Assembly: GCA_024233305.1 (NCBI GenBank)
Contig: JACKPV010000026.1
Span: forward strand, 186,001-250,000
DNA from: Verrucomicrobiales bacterium
Lineage (GTDB): Bacteria; Verrucomicrobiota; Verrucomicrobiia; Limisphaerales; J093
Direction: 5' to 3'
DNA: 64,000 bases
A program made the translations under genes and the position numbers. Positions 26,271-34,726 of this stretch are shown here, piece after piece. Under the pieces are notes generated by a model. It saw nothing but the letters and a program-made list of their open reading frames with translations, searched no databases and was not told the DNA's origin. Position 1 is the stretch's first letter. Every line of letters starts with the position of its first letter.

Positions 26271-27871
26271 AACCCATGCCTGGCACGCCGTCACTACTCG
26301 CGCTGGGGCTCTGCCTGGGCGGGGCAACTCCGGCCTCGGCCGAGACGCCTGCGCTGGCCGATTTCGGTCACCAGTCTCTGCGGGTGAACGGTCAGCCCGC
26401 CTTGGGCCAACGGCGTTGCCTGATCGTGTTGATCGACGTGACCAACGACGCCAACGCGGTGTTCGCGTTTCATCCGGCCCAGTACTTCGCGAACCTCGTG
26501 TTCAATCCCCTGGCTCCCCGCGACATCACCTTCGCCAATCCCCCGCTACCAGGCAGCGTCAACGGCTTTCTGGCCGAGAACTCCGGCGGTCGGTTCGCCA
26601 TCACTCGGGCGGTCGGCGCTGCGCATCCCGACGGGTTTTTCGGCCCCCTCTTGCTCACCGCTGCCGAGCGGGCGTTGATCACCGGAGGGCAGGACGAAGC
26701 AGCGGAAGCCAAGGCGGCGCTGGCGGCGGCAACCCGGGCCGGATTGGTCCTGGCGGACTTCGATGCCGACGGCAACGGATGGGTCGGCGCGCACGAGTTG
26801 CTGTTGCTGGTCGTGGTCGACAACCCGGGCGACAACGGCAAGGCGCGCGGGGTCGATTTTCGGCCCGAGGGATCGTCGGTTCGATTTGCGGGGAGCTACT
26901 GCGCCGTGACCCAGCAGGCGAGCTTCGCGACGCTGATGCACGAAATGTCCCACCTGTTGGGGACGTTGGACCTCTATTACGGCAACCCGGGGGGCAGACC
27001 GCCCGACCCGCGCTACTACCGGGGACAAAGTCTTGTGCTCAACACCGCCACGACGTTGATGGGGCCGACCATCACTGTTGCCGACAATCCGTCGATCTAC
27101 CATCTCGATCCCTGGCACAAGTTGGTGTTCGGGTGGAACGAGCCGCGCATCGTCTCGATGCGGACCGGGGGCTCTTTTTCCCTCCCCGCGGCTCGGACGG
27201 CAAGAGCGGATGGGCCGATCCTGCTTTATGATCCCTGGCGCGGAACCAACGAGTTCTTCCTGATCGAGTATCGCACTCGCAGCCGTAACCGTGGCGCGGG
27301 GGGCGACTCCTACGATTCCAACGTCGCCGGGCAGGGGCTCTTCCTTTGGCACGTTCAACAGGCCGCCGATCACAAGCTCGAGATCGTCGACAGTCCATTT
27401 GACCTGACCACTGACACGAACGGCCTCGTCGTTGTGGACCTGCCGTTTGGGAACTGGGTCGAGGGTCCACCCAACCCTGCCGCGGGCAACGCGCCTACGC
27501 CGAACGGGTTCTGGACGGGGGGACAGACTACGTTCCGCCTCCGCTGGAACGATGCGCCGACTTGGGCAGGACGATCTTCCTCACCGGCGCAGATCCGGGT
27601 GCATCCGTTCACTTCCTTGGACGACGAGGTTTTCATAGAAGTCCTTACCGATGCCGAGATCTGGGTCGATTTTGACTATCCGGGCCAGCCCACGTCGCCT
27701 GAGACGGGGGACGTCAGCTTCCCTTTCAACTCGCTCGCAGAAGGGGTGGCGCAGGTGGGGCTGGGTGGCCGGCTTTCATTCAAACCGGGGGCACAGAATC
27801 CGGCGCCCATCACTCTCTCGAAACCGATGACGCTCCAGGCCCCGCTTGGCCCTGTGCGGTTGGGACCTTGA
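26267..27871 (+). CDS. Secreted M6-like zinc metalloprotease
   Basis: A 534-residue protein with a signal peptide (to about residue 25). It resembles the immune-inhibitor-A (M6) group: CLIVLIDVTNDANA, then FLAENSGGRFAI, an EF-hand-like calcium loop DFDADGNGWVGAHE, and the zinc site HEMSHLLGTLD with His225, Glu226, His229 and Asp235. The following WHKLVFGWNEPRI and FFLIEYRTRSRN segments are typical of M6 enzymes. Residues about 470-534 are an uncharacterised tail without the FYR-type ending. Coupled to the upstream fibre gene by a four-base overlap, so the protease may process or act with that fibre (inference). Confidence 0.88.
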   Translation: MKPMPGTPSLLALGLCLGGATPASAETPALADFGHQSLRVNGQPALGQRRCLIVLIDVTNDANAVFAFHPAQYFANLVFNPLAPRDITFANPPLPGSVNGFLAENSGGRFAITRAVGAAHPDGFFGPLLLTAAERALITGGQDEAAEAKAALAAATRAGLVLADFDADGNGWVGAHELLLLVVVDNPGDNGKARGVDFRPEGSSVRFAGSYCAVTQQASFATLMHEMSHLLGTLDLYYGNPGGRPPDPRYYRGQSLVLNTATTLMGPTITVADNPSIYHLDPWHKLVFGWNEPRIVSMRTGGSFSLPAARTARADGPILLYDPWRGTNEFFLIEYRTRSRNRGAGGDSYDSNVAGQGLFLWHVQQAADHKLEIVDSPFDLTTDTNGLVVVDLPFGNWVEGPPNPAAGNAPTPNGFWTGGQTTFRLRWNDAPTWAGRSSSPAQIRVHPFTSLDDEVFIEVLTDAEIWVDFDYPGQPTSPETGDVSFPFNSLAEGVAQVGLGGRLSFKPGAQNPAPITLSKPMTLQAPLGPVRLGP

Positions 27872-27893
27872 CCGAATCGTCTCCCCATGGACC

Positions 27894-28901
27894 ATGAAAT
27901 CACCTCACCTCCCCAGCGCGCATCGTTTCCCGGCCGCGATGCTGGCTCTCGTGACCTTGTCCGTCCGGGTCGCTGCTCAGACCGCCAGCGCCAACTACTC
28001 AATCACCGGGGAGGGATTTGTCTCCACGGCAGGCGTCACCACCTCCATCAACTACACTCAGGTCACGAGTTTCGGGTTGCCGGTGGGCGGCGACTCCTCG
28101 ACGGAGGACTTTCAGGACCAACCGGGCGGGCCCTTCGTTCCCGTGCGACCGGACGCCAACCTGATCGTCAACGGCAGTTTCGAGGACCTTCTCGGCACGT
28201 TCTTCCCTGACGGCAACGGCGTGATGTCATTGCCACCCGGTTCGACCACGATTCCGGGATGGACCACCGGCATTGCCGGATTGGTCTGGGCTCCGAACAC
28301 GAGCGTCTTCAGTCCGCGAACTCACTATGGGGACTTCTTCCTCGATCTGACCGGTTACCACGACCTGGCGCCCTACGCCGCGATTTCGCAGGCGCCAAGC
28401 ACCACGCCCGGCCACGCCTACCACCTTTCCTTTGCGCTCGGGGCGCAGCAGGACGAGGCACGCTTTCAGGGGCCGGTGGGGGTGCGGGTCACCCTGGAGA
28501 ACAGAACCCACGACTTCATCTTCCCCCCCGTGGGCGTCGGCAACCAGTGGCAGACTTTCACCCTGGACTTCACGGCGGTAGACGCCCACACCGTCGTGAG
28601 CTTTGAAGGCGTCCTCGCGACGGGCGGCCGATACCTGGGATTGGACAACGTTGTCCTGGTGGAGGAGACGACGCCGCCGAAGATCGCTTTGGCAGAGCTA
28701 CGCGGTTCCGAACTCCACCTGCATTTTACCTCTATCGCCGGGGCTACCCACCTCATCGAGACTCGGACTGACCTGGCATCGGGTGGTTGGGGAGCGATAC
28801 CTGGGGCGATTGCGACGGGCACCGGCGGGACCATTCGGGTGATTGTGAATCAAGGCGCGTCAGCCAGCCGCGGTTTCTACCGGGTCGCTGTCCGCAGGTG
28901 A
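27894..28901 (+). CDS. Secreted DUF642-like protein with FYR-type C-terminus
   Basis: Start at 27894 (335 aa) gives a signal peptide ending near RVAAQ. Residues about 85-260 show the pattern of DUF642/galactose-binding-like jelly rolls (NLIVNGSFEDLLG, IPGWTTGIAGLVWAP, YHLSFALGAQQ, WQTFTLDFTA, YLGLDNVVLVEE). Carbohydrate binding is plausible but not shown. The last about 70 residues (ALAELRGSELHLHF through GFYRVAVRR) match the C-terminal pattern of three other exported proteins here. It begins 22 bases after the metalloprotease stop, making it the last gene of a five-gene co-oriented set. Confidence 0.8.
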   Translation: MKSPHLPSAHRFPAAMLALVTLSVRVAAQTASANYSITGEGFVSTAGVTTSINYTQVTSFGLPVGGDSSTEDFQDQPGGPFVPVRPDANLIVNGSFEDLLGTFFPDGNGVMSLPPGSTTIPGWTTGIAGLVWAPNTSVFSPRTHYGDFFLDLTGYHDLAPYAAISQAPSTTPGHAYHLSFALGAQQDEARFQGPVGVRVTLENRTHDFIFPPVGVGNQWQTFTLDFTAVDAHTVVSFEGVLATGGRYLGLDNVVLVEETTPPKIALAELRGSELHLHFTSIAGATHLIETRTDLASGGWGAIPGAIATGTGGTIRVIVNQGASASRGFYRVAVRR

Positions 28902-29257
28902 CCCCGTGCCATCCCTCCGTCCGGATCGGAAAGACGTTCCAAGCTTGAACTCCAGCAAGACCGGGCCTCGGACCAGCGAACCACGAAGGAACAGGATTTG
29001 ACACGAATTCAAAGCAGGATGCGCCGATGGCGTTCGGGTGCGTTAAAGACCGTTCGTAGTTCGAAAACCTGGTCTGTCCGCAGCGGGTTCCCAGACTTGA
29101 GGACCCCAGCGAGGTCGCGTTGCGAACGTCCGTCGAGCCGCCGGTCACCTCGGGCGGGATGCCGGAGCGGATCAGTCGGCCCCCATCGTGTTCAGCGTGT
29201 CGAGAGCCTCCTTCACCACCCAACTGCTGCGGCCCAGCGAATCCCGGGCCCAGCCGG
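28902..29257. other. Gene-free interval before the repeated fragment
   Basis: About 360 bases with no convincing gene. On the minus strand the codons ending at a TGA at 29172-29174 read like a protein C-terminus (GRSSWVVKEALDTLNTMGAD), but only about 30 codons precede the duplicated segment. It could be a truncated 3' gene remnant or chance. Confidence 0.35.
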
Positions 29258-29582
29258 CATCGTGGCCGGGGGCGATGGGGCCTTCGTCACCGGTTGGAGC
29301 GGCAAGGTACAACGACTGGCGGCGGACGCGGGGAGTGGCGTGCGCGTGTTGGGTTTCGCGACGGAAGGGGCGAACGTGTCGATCCGGTTCGCCTCGCCGT
29401 TCTCCAACCGGCGGCACGAACTCGAAACCGCGGCGGGCCTGCGCGGGGTGCGGTGGGCGGCTTGCTCCGGCGCAATCATCCGGTCCCTCGGTCGGGATCG
29501 CTACGAGGCGGTTTGCGCCGCGCCAGGGGATCCATCCGGGTTCTACCGCATCCGCGTTCGTCCGTGACGGTCCGAGGGCGCG
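29258..29582 (+). pseudogene. 3' fragment duplicate of the 939-residue secreted protein gene
   Basis: Near-identical copy of the last 300 bases of the gene at 17271-20090, encoding its C-terminal domain (AFVTGWSGKVQRL through GFYRIRVRP, stop at 29567). Only the first about 25 codons differ (IVAGGDG against VVARGET). There is no start codon, signal peptide or upstream domain in frame, so this is a truncated remnant, the right copy of the direct repeat flanking 20.1-29.3 kb. The contrast between a diverged left part and about 240 identical bases suggests gene conversion or a recent duplication. Confidence 0.88.
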
Positions 29583-29674
29583 GGCCACGGTCCGGCGTCG
29601 CGAGGACGCCATCCCGCTCCTACGTTCCTCTTCCGGCAGGGCGAATCGGAGCCGGCAGGCGCGTTGGCGCCGGC

Positions 29675-31210
29675 CTACCGCCGCCCCTTCGGATCGAGGT
29701 TCTGTTTGAGCTCGTCCGCCGTCACGCTGGAAGTCACGCCCCCGGCGGGTACGTCGAGACCGCTGATCCAGAGGATCGAGTTCAACACGACCTTGCGGAA
29801 ATCGTCATCGCCCCAGTTCTTGTGGAAATGACCGCCGGTAAAACCGAACCCGCGCGACCCGTCGGGACGTTCGTTCAACCACATGACATGCTGGGGCTCC
29901 TTCCGCTCTAGCACCGCCGCGCGCACGTCCGGGTTGCCGCTGTGCGGTCCGTTCGGGCGCGACAACGTCTCCGGCGGCGGAAGATCCGAGAGCACCGGCG
30001 TGACCCCCTGCATCTCCGGGCGGAAGCGCATGTGATAGTACCATTCGTCGCGCATCTTGAACGGATTCACGCCGCGGGTCACCGCATGTCGCGGCAGGGT
30101 GTCGAAATCGGCGTCCCAGTGCGGGTTGACCGACCAGTCGGTTTCGAAGTAGCCGCCGATCCAATCGAGCCATTCCTGGCCGCCGCGGTCCTTCGGGACT
30201 TCGCAGGCATAATGGATGCAGCCGAAACCCGCGCCGCGTTCGATGGCGTTCTTGAGCTGGCCCAACCGTTCTCCCTGGATCGCGATGTGACCACCGCCGC
30301 CATCCGAGTAGACCACGATGGCGTCGGCGGCATCGAGGACGGACGGATCCTCCGGCCAGATCGAGTAGAAGCTCACGTGCGCGTCTTTCACGCCGGCGAG
30401 GCATTTCTGGAGCAGCAACAAGCCGGCCCGGTGCTCGTGTTCGCCCGGCGGATGGCTCGGACCGCCCGCGATGAAGGCGATCTCCTTTCGTGAGGTCAGG
30501 GGCTTGAGTTCGATGTCCTTGAACTGAACGGTCATCGGCGGCCCGGCATGCAACTGCAACGCCAGCACGCCCGTGGTCGCGGCCTTGTCGGCCTGGTCAT
30601 CGACCACCGTGATCGTCGGGTGACCGTTGATGTAGTGGGCCAGCCGGTTGCCACGCGCCACGATGAGGTAATCGTTCCAGTCGCGGTCCTTGATCGCCGC
30701 CTGGATGTCGTCGGAACTGCCAAGCGAACCGACGACCTCTTTTTTGCCGTCGGCGAGGATGTGCACCTTCTGACCGCGTTGGGCCAGGATGCCGCGGCCG
30801 CGCTCCTCGTAGAGGATGCCCGAGTAGGTGCGGCCCGCTTCAAAGTCCGCCTGATAACCGCCCACCACCCAGTTCTCGGCGTCCGCGACCTTGCTCCGGT
30901 ACTGGATGCCGGAGTTGCCGAACCCGCGGTCGTCGCCGGGCACGATGCGGTATTTCAACCGCAGGACGAAATCCTTGAGTTCGCCGTCCTGCCAGACGAG
31001 GAAGGTGTTGCCGCGCGTGGGGTTGTCGGCGGTGGTCTGGCCGGTGATGGCGCCCTCGTGGACGGACCAGAACTTCGGGTTGCCCTTCCAGCCGTCGAGG
31101 GAAGTCCCGTTGAACAGGCTGACGTAACCGGAATCCGCGGCCATCGTTGCCGCCGAGAACGCGAGCCAAGCCGCGCCCAGCGGGGTGAATCGTTGCAGTT
31201 TGTGCTTCAT
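29675..31210 (-). CDS. DUF1080 (3-keto-disaccharide hydrolase fold) plus ThuA fusion, secreted
   Basis: Start set at 31210 (511 aa) to give the signal peptide MKHKLQRFTPLGAAWLAFSA. Residues about 28-235 are a DUF1080 domain (YVSLFNGTSLDGWKGNPKFW, GNSGIQYRSKV, VQFKDIELKPL), a laminin-G-like fold found in 3-keto-glycoside hydrolases. Residues about 240-480 are a ThuA-like glutamine-amidotransferase-fold domain (FIAGGPSHPPGEHEH, IHYACEVPKD, FTGGHFHKNWGDDDFRK). ThuA proteins are linked to 3-keto-trehalose and related sugar use. The fusion is frequent in Planctomycetes and Verrucomicrobia and probably acts on oxidised disaccharides outside the cytoplasm. Confidence 0.92.
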   Translation of the reverse strand: MKHKLQRFTPLGAAWLAFSAATMAADSGYVSLFNGTSLDGWKGNPKFWSVHEGAITGQTTADNPTRGNTFLVWQDGELKDFVLRLKYRIVPGDDRGFGNSGIQYRSKVADAENWVVGGYQADFEAGRTYSGILYEERGRGILAQRGQKVHILADGKKEVVGSLGSSDDIQAAIKDRDWNDYLIVARGNRLAHYINGHPTITVVDDQADKAATTGVLALQLHAGPPMTVQFKDIELKPLTSRKEIAFIAGGPSHPPGEHEHRAGLLLLQKCLAGVKDAHVSFYSIWPEDPSVLDAADAIVVYSDGGGGHIAIQGERLGQLKNAIERGAGFGCIHYACEVPKDRGGQEWLDWIGGYFETDWSVNPHWDADFDTLPRHAVTRGVNPFKMRDEWYYHMRFRPEMQGVTPVLSDLPPPETLSRPNGPHSGNPDVRAAVLERKEPQHVMWLNERPDGSRGFGFTGGHFHKNWGDDDFRKVVLNSILWISGLDVPAGGVTSSVTADELKQNLDPKGRR

Positions 31211-31437
31211 GGTAGTCGTTGGGACGAAGCAAACCAGAGCCGCATTCGCGTGGCAAACCAAACGTAACGCCGCGTTTTGGAGCGAATGCGCCGCTCCGCT
31301 GCTTCGGAGCGCGGAATCCGTTCCATTGCCCGTTTGCGGCCCGGCGAGGCCGGTGGAATGAACCGCGCGCTCCGGGAAAGCGGATCCGGCTGTAACCTTC
31401 CGCTGGCCGAGGACTCCGATGGGGGAGGGTGCATGCT

Positions 31438-31689
31438 ATGAAATGCCAGGAATTGCTCGCGTTGTTGAACGACTACATCGACGGAACGGTCGATCCCGCG
31501 CTTTGTGAAGAGTTCGAGCGCCACATGGGAGGTTGTGCCGCCTGTCAGGTCGTGGTGGACAATATTCGCAAGACCATCCGGGTCTATTGCGAGGGCCGGG
31601 AGATGGAACTGCCCGTCGGCTTCCGCACCCGGCTCCACGATTCGTTGCGGGCACGTTGGAAAGAAACCCACCCCGAAAGCCGATCCTGA
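31438..31689 (+). CDS. Small zinc-finger (HC2, anti-sigma-like) protein
   Basis: An 83-residue protein started at ATG 31438, eight bases after GGGGAGGG; a GTG three codons upstream is less likely. It has the HC2 signature of anti-sigma N-termini: Cys3 or Cys23, then HMGGCAAC with His29, Cys33 and Cys36 as zinc ligands, in the usual LLNDYIDGTVDPALCEEFERH helix pair. There is no transmembrane segment and no sigma gene beside it. The next gene, a CoA-disulfide/persulfide reductase, starts three bases after its stop, so the protein may be a soluble thiol- or sulfur-responsive regulator of that enzyme (inference). Confidence 0.8.
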   Translation: MKCQELLALLNDYIDGTVDPALCEEFERHMGGCAACQVVVDNIRKTIRVYCEGREMELPVGFRTRLHDSLRARWKETHPESRS

Positions 31690-31692
31690 ACC

Positions 31693-33363
31693 ATGTCCAG
31701 CAAACGCATACTCATCGTGGGCGGCGTGGCCGGCGGCGCGAGTGCCGCGGCCCGCGCCCGGCGGCTGTCGGAGGACGCGGAAATCATCCTCTTCGAGCGG
31801 GGCCCCTACGTCTCCTTCGCCAATTGCGGTCTGCCCTACCATGCCGGCGGCGAGATTCGCGAACGCGAGGCCCTGTTGCTCCAGACCCCGGCCGGTCTCG
31901 AGGCGCGGTTCAACCTCGATGTACGCGTTGAAACCGAGGTGCTCGCCATCGACCGGGCCGCCCGGAAACTGCGGGTGCGCGAATGGTCCACGGGCCGCGA
32001 ATACGAGGAGGTCTACGATGAGCTGATCCTTTCGCCCGGCGCCTCACCAATCCGGCCGCCGATTCCCGGCATCGAGCGCGAGGGCCATTTCGCAGTGCGC
32101 AACCTGCCCGACATCGACCGCATCCTGGCCTGGATCCAGGAGAACCAGGCCCGGCGCGCGGTGGTTGCGGGCGGCGGATACATCGGGCTCGAGATGGCCG
32201 AGCAACTCAAACACCGCGGCCTCGAGGTGACCGTCGTCGAGGCCCTGCCCCAGGTGATGGCCATGCTGGATCCGGACATGGCGGCCTGGCTGCACCTGGA
32301 ACTGCGCGCCCACGGGGTCGGCCTGTTCCTGAACGATCCCGTCAGCGCCTTCGAAGCGCCCGCGGAGGGGGAGGGAGCCCTCGCGTCGACCGTCGTCCTC
32401 CAGAGCGGCCGGCGGTTGCCCGCCGACATCGTCATCCTGGGTCTCGGCGTCAAGCCCGAGGTTCACCTGGCGCGGGAAGCGGGGCTCGAAATCGGCGCGC
32501 GCGGCGGCATCCGGGTGGACGATTCCCTTCGGACCAGTGACCCGCACATCTGGGCCGTGGGCGACGCCATCGAGGTGAAGGACTTCGTTACCGGCGCCTG
32601 GACCCTCATCCCGCTCGCCGGCCCGGCCAACCGCCAGGGGCGCATCGTCGCCGACAACCTTCTCGGGCAGCCGGCGAAGTACGCGGGAACCCTGGGCACC
32701 GGCATCGTCCGGTTGTTCGATCTCGCCGCCGGGGCCACCGGGGCGAACGAGAAGACCCTGAAGCGCGAAGGCCTCGCCCATGAAATCGTGCACCTGCATC
32801 CGCCCTCGCATGCCAGCTACTATCCGGGGGCCCATCCGGTGGCGTTGAAGGTGATCTTCGCCCCCGATACCGGTCGGTTGCTCGGCGTCCAGGCCGTGGG
32901 CCGGGACGGCATCGACAAGCGGCTCGATGTCTTCGCCACGGCGCTGAAGGCCGGGATGACGGTGGATGACCTGGCGGAACTCGAACTCGCCTACGCACCG
33001 CCGTTCGGTTCGGCCAAGGATCCGGTGAACCTCGCGGGCATGGCGGCGCAGAACATCCGTCGCGGCCATGTGCGCCCGGTGCAATGGAGCGAGATTGCCG
33101 CCCTGGATCCGGAACGCCAGTTCCTGCTGGACGTGCGCAACGACGAGGAATTCCGTCACGGCCACATCCCGGGAGCGACCCACATTCCATTGCCGCAGCT
33201 CCGGGCGCGCGTGGGCGAACTGCCCCGGGACCGCGAGATTTTCGTCCACTGTCAGAGCGGCCAGCGGTCCTACTTCGCCTGCCGGTTTCTCAGCCAGCGC
33301 GGCTTCAACGTACGCAACCTCACCGGTTCCTACCGCACCTGGAAGACCGCCACCGCCTCCTGA
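31693..33363 (+). CDS. CoA-disulfide reductase with C-terminal rhodanese domain
   Basis: A 556-residue FAD- and NAD(P)H-dependent enzyme of the CoADR-RHD / NADH-dependent persulfide reductase type. FAD motif VGGVAGGASAAARARR; active-site Cys45 in SFANCGLPY; NAD motif VVAGGGYIGLEMAEQL; AVGDAIEV; dimerisation domain with AYAPPFGSAKDPVN. A rhodanese domain (about 455-550) carries the active Cys520 in HCQSGQRS. Such enzymes reduce CoA disulfides, CoA persulfide or polysulfide, linking thiol balance and sulfur transfer, in the cytoplasm. The two functions cannot be separated from sequence alone. Operon with the HC2 protein upstream. Confidence 0.95.
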   Translation: MSSKRILIVGGVAGGASAAARARRLSEDAEIILFERGPYVSFANCGLPYHAGGEIREREALLLQTPAGLEARFNLDVRVETEVLAIDRAARKLRVREWSTGREYEEVYDELILSPGASPIRPPIPGIEREGHFAVRNLPDIDRILAWIQENQARRAVVAGGGYIGLEMAEQLKHRGLEVTVVEALPQVMAMLDPDMAAWLHLELRAHGVGLFLNDPVSAFEAPAEGEGALASTVVLQSGRRLPADIVILGLGVKPEVHLAREAGLEIGARGGIRVDDSLRTSDPHIWAVGDAIEVKDFVTGAWTLIPLAGPANRQGRIVADNLLGQPAKYAGTLGTGIVRLFDLAAGATGANEKTLKREGLAHEIVHLHPPSHASYYPGAHPVALKVIFAPDTGRLLGVQAVGRDGIDKRLDVFATALKAGMTVDDLAELELAYAPPFGSAKDPVNLAGMAAQNIRRGHVRPVQWSEIAALDPERQFLLDVRNDEEFRHGHIPGATHIPLPQLRARVGELPRDREIFVHCQSGQRSYFACRFLSQRGFNVRNLTGSYRTWKTATAS

Positions 33364-33491
33364 AGCAATTCGCCGCCGCGCCCGCTGGTAACGCGGAACC
33401 TGCCCGCGTGCCTCCGCCCCATTCGATAAAAGTGTCTGGCCGGAAACAGGGGGCAGGGTTTCTGGACCAGGTCGCTAGTATCGTGTAACGG

Positions 33492-33572
33492 TCAAAAGTT
33501 CGGATAAAGGCGCTTGAGCTTGATGCGCGCGTCGGCGGAATAAAGATAAAGTGACAGGTTCACAGTTGACAT
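33492..33572 (-). CDS. Possible 26-residue ORF or gene remnant upstream of the transposase
   Basis: An ATG-started minus-strand frame of 26 codons ending ARIKLKRLYPNF-stop. The composition looks like a genuine protein C-terminus, and its region is less G+C-rich than the surroundings. It may be the left part of the mobile element that carries the transposase. No family assignment. Confidence 0.25.
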   Translation of the reverse strand: MSTVNLSLYLYSADARIKLKRLYPNF

Positions 33573-33579
33573 ATACTCG

Positions 33580-33597
33580 CAGACCTTCTACGGTCTG
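33580..33597. repeat. Short perfect hairpin upstream of the transposase
   Basis: CAGACC-TTCTAC-GGTCTG, a six-base-pair stem with a six-base loop, 28 bases before the transposase start. It could be an element-end structure or transcript leader. It differs from the GTAG palindromes of the dispersed repeats. Confidence 0.5.
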
Positions 33598-33624
33598 GGT
33601 GGCGCAGGTGAACCAGAGGTAATC

Positions 33625-34594
33625 ATGCGAATGGCACGGATCAAGGTATCGGGTCGGGGGGCGGTGTATCACTGCATCTCCCGCGTGGTCGGCGGACAGC
33701 GGTTGCTCGGGGACCTCGAGAAGGAGAAGCTCCGCCTCATGCTCTGGCAGCAGGCCGCCTTCTGCGGACTCGAAATCATCACCTACTGCCTCCTGTCCAA
33801 TCACTTCCACATCCTGGTCCGGGTGCCGTCCGAGGTCGTCGCCAGCGATGCCGAACTGGTCGATCGGACCCTGAAGTTCTACGGGCCCAAGAGCCTCTAC
33901 GTGCAGAACCTGCAGCGGGTCCTGGGGCAGCAGGGGAATTGCCTGAGGATCTGCGGGCCGGGGTGCGGCAACGGTTGGGGATGTGTCGGTGTTCATGAAG
34001 GAACTCAAGCAACGGTTCAGCAAGTGGTACAACAAGCAACACGAACGGTTCGGCACGCTGTGGGCCGAACGGTTCAAGAGTGTGTTGGTGGAGGATGTGC
34101 CCGGGGTGGTGGAGACGGTGGCGGCGTATGTGGACTTGAATCCGGTGCGGGCGGGATTGGTGAAGGATCCGAAGGAGTATCGGTGGTGCGGGTATGCGGA
34201 GGCGGAGGCGGGGCGGGGTGAGGCGCGCTCGGGGTTGGCAAGTATCTCGGGAGCAAAGGAATGGAGTGAGGTAGCCGGGCGGTATCGGGAGGTGCTGATG
34301 GTGAAGAGCGGGGTGGCGGGGAGATCGGGGAAGGAGGTGTTGAGTGCGGGGGAGATCCGGCGGGAGTTGCAGCGGGGGAGGGAGCTGGCGATGGGGGAGG
34401 CGCTGAGGTTGCGGGTGAGGTATTTCAGCGACGGGGTGTTGTTGGGATCGAGGAACTTCGTGAACGAGATGTTCGCGGAGCACCGGGAGCGATTTGGGCC
34501 GCGGCGAAAGACGGGGGCGAGGAAGCTGCGGGGCTTGGCGGTGCTGGGAGGCCTGGCGAGCCTGCGGGACTTGCGGATCGGAGCGATCACATAG
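33625..34594 (+). pseudogene. REP-associated (Y1-type) tyrosine transposase, frameshifted
   Basis: The first frame (from ATG 33625) encodes the family start MARIKVSGRGAVYHCISRV and the metal-binding HUH-type motif HFHILVRVP (His-Phe-His). The last frame encodes SVFMKELKQRFSKWYNKQH, TLWAERFKSVL, AAYVDLNPVRAGLV and YRWCGYAEA, the conserved second half with the likely catalytic Tyr. The linking segment LPEDLRAGVRQRLG is found only in the third frame. Restoring one G in each of two G4 runs (33933-33936 and 33977-33980) would give one continuous protein of about 320 residues. As read it is broken. RAYT proteins mobilise REP palindromes. Either decay or homopolymer base-calling errors could explain the breaks. 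Confidence 0.85.
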
Positions 34595-34726
34595 AAGGAG
34601 ACCGCTCAGGCGATGGGAGAAGGCATAGCCGGTCGACGGGGTCTGGGGGTTTGATCCTGCGACACCGAACTCGCCGTCAGGTGACTCGGCTGCGGAGCTT
34701 TTTCGGGAACCTGAAAGGGGGCGGAC

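Noticed and set aside
29172..29265. Minus-strand C-terminus-like peptide ending ALDTLNTMGAD
   Set aside because: About 30 codons only, running into the duplicated segment; mentioned as a possible remnant but not called.
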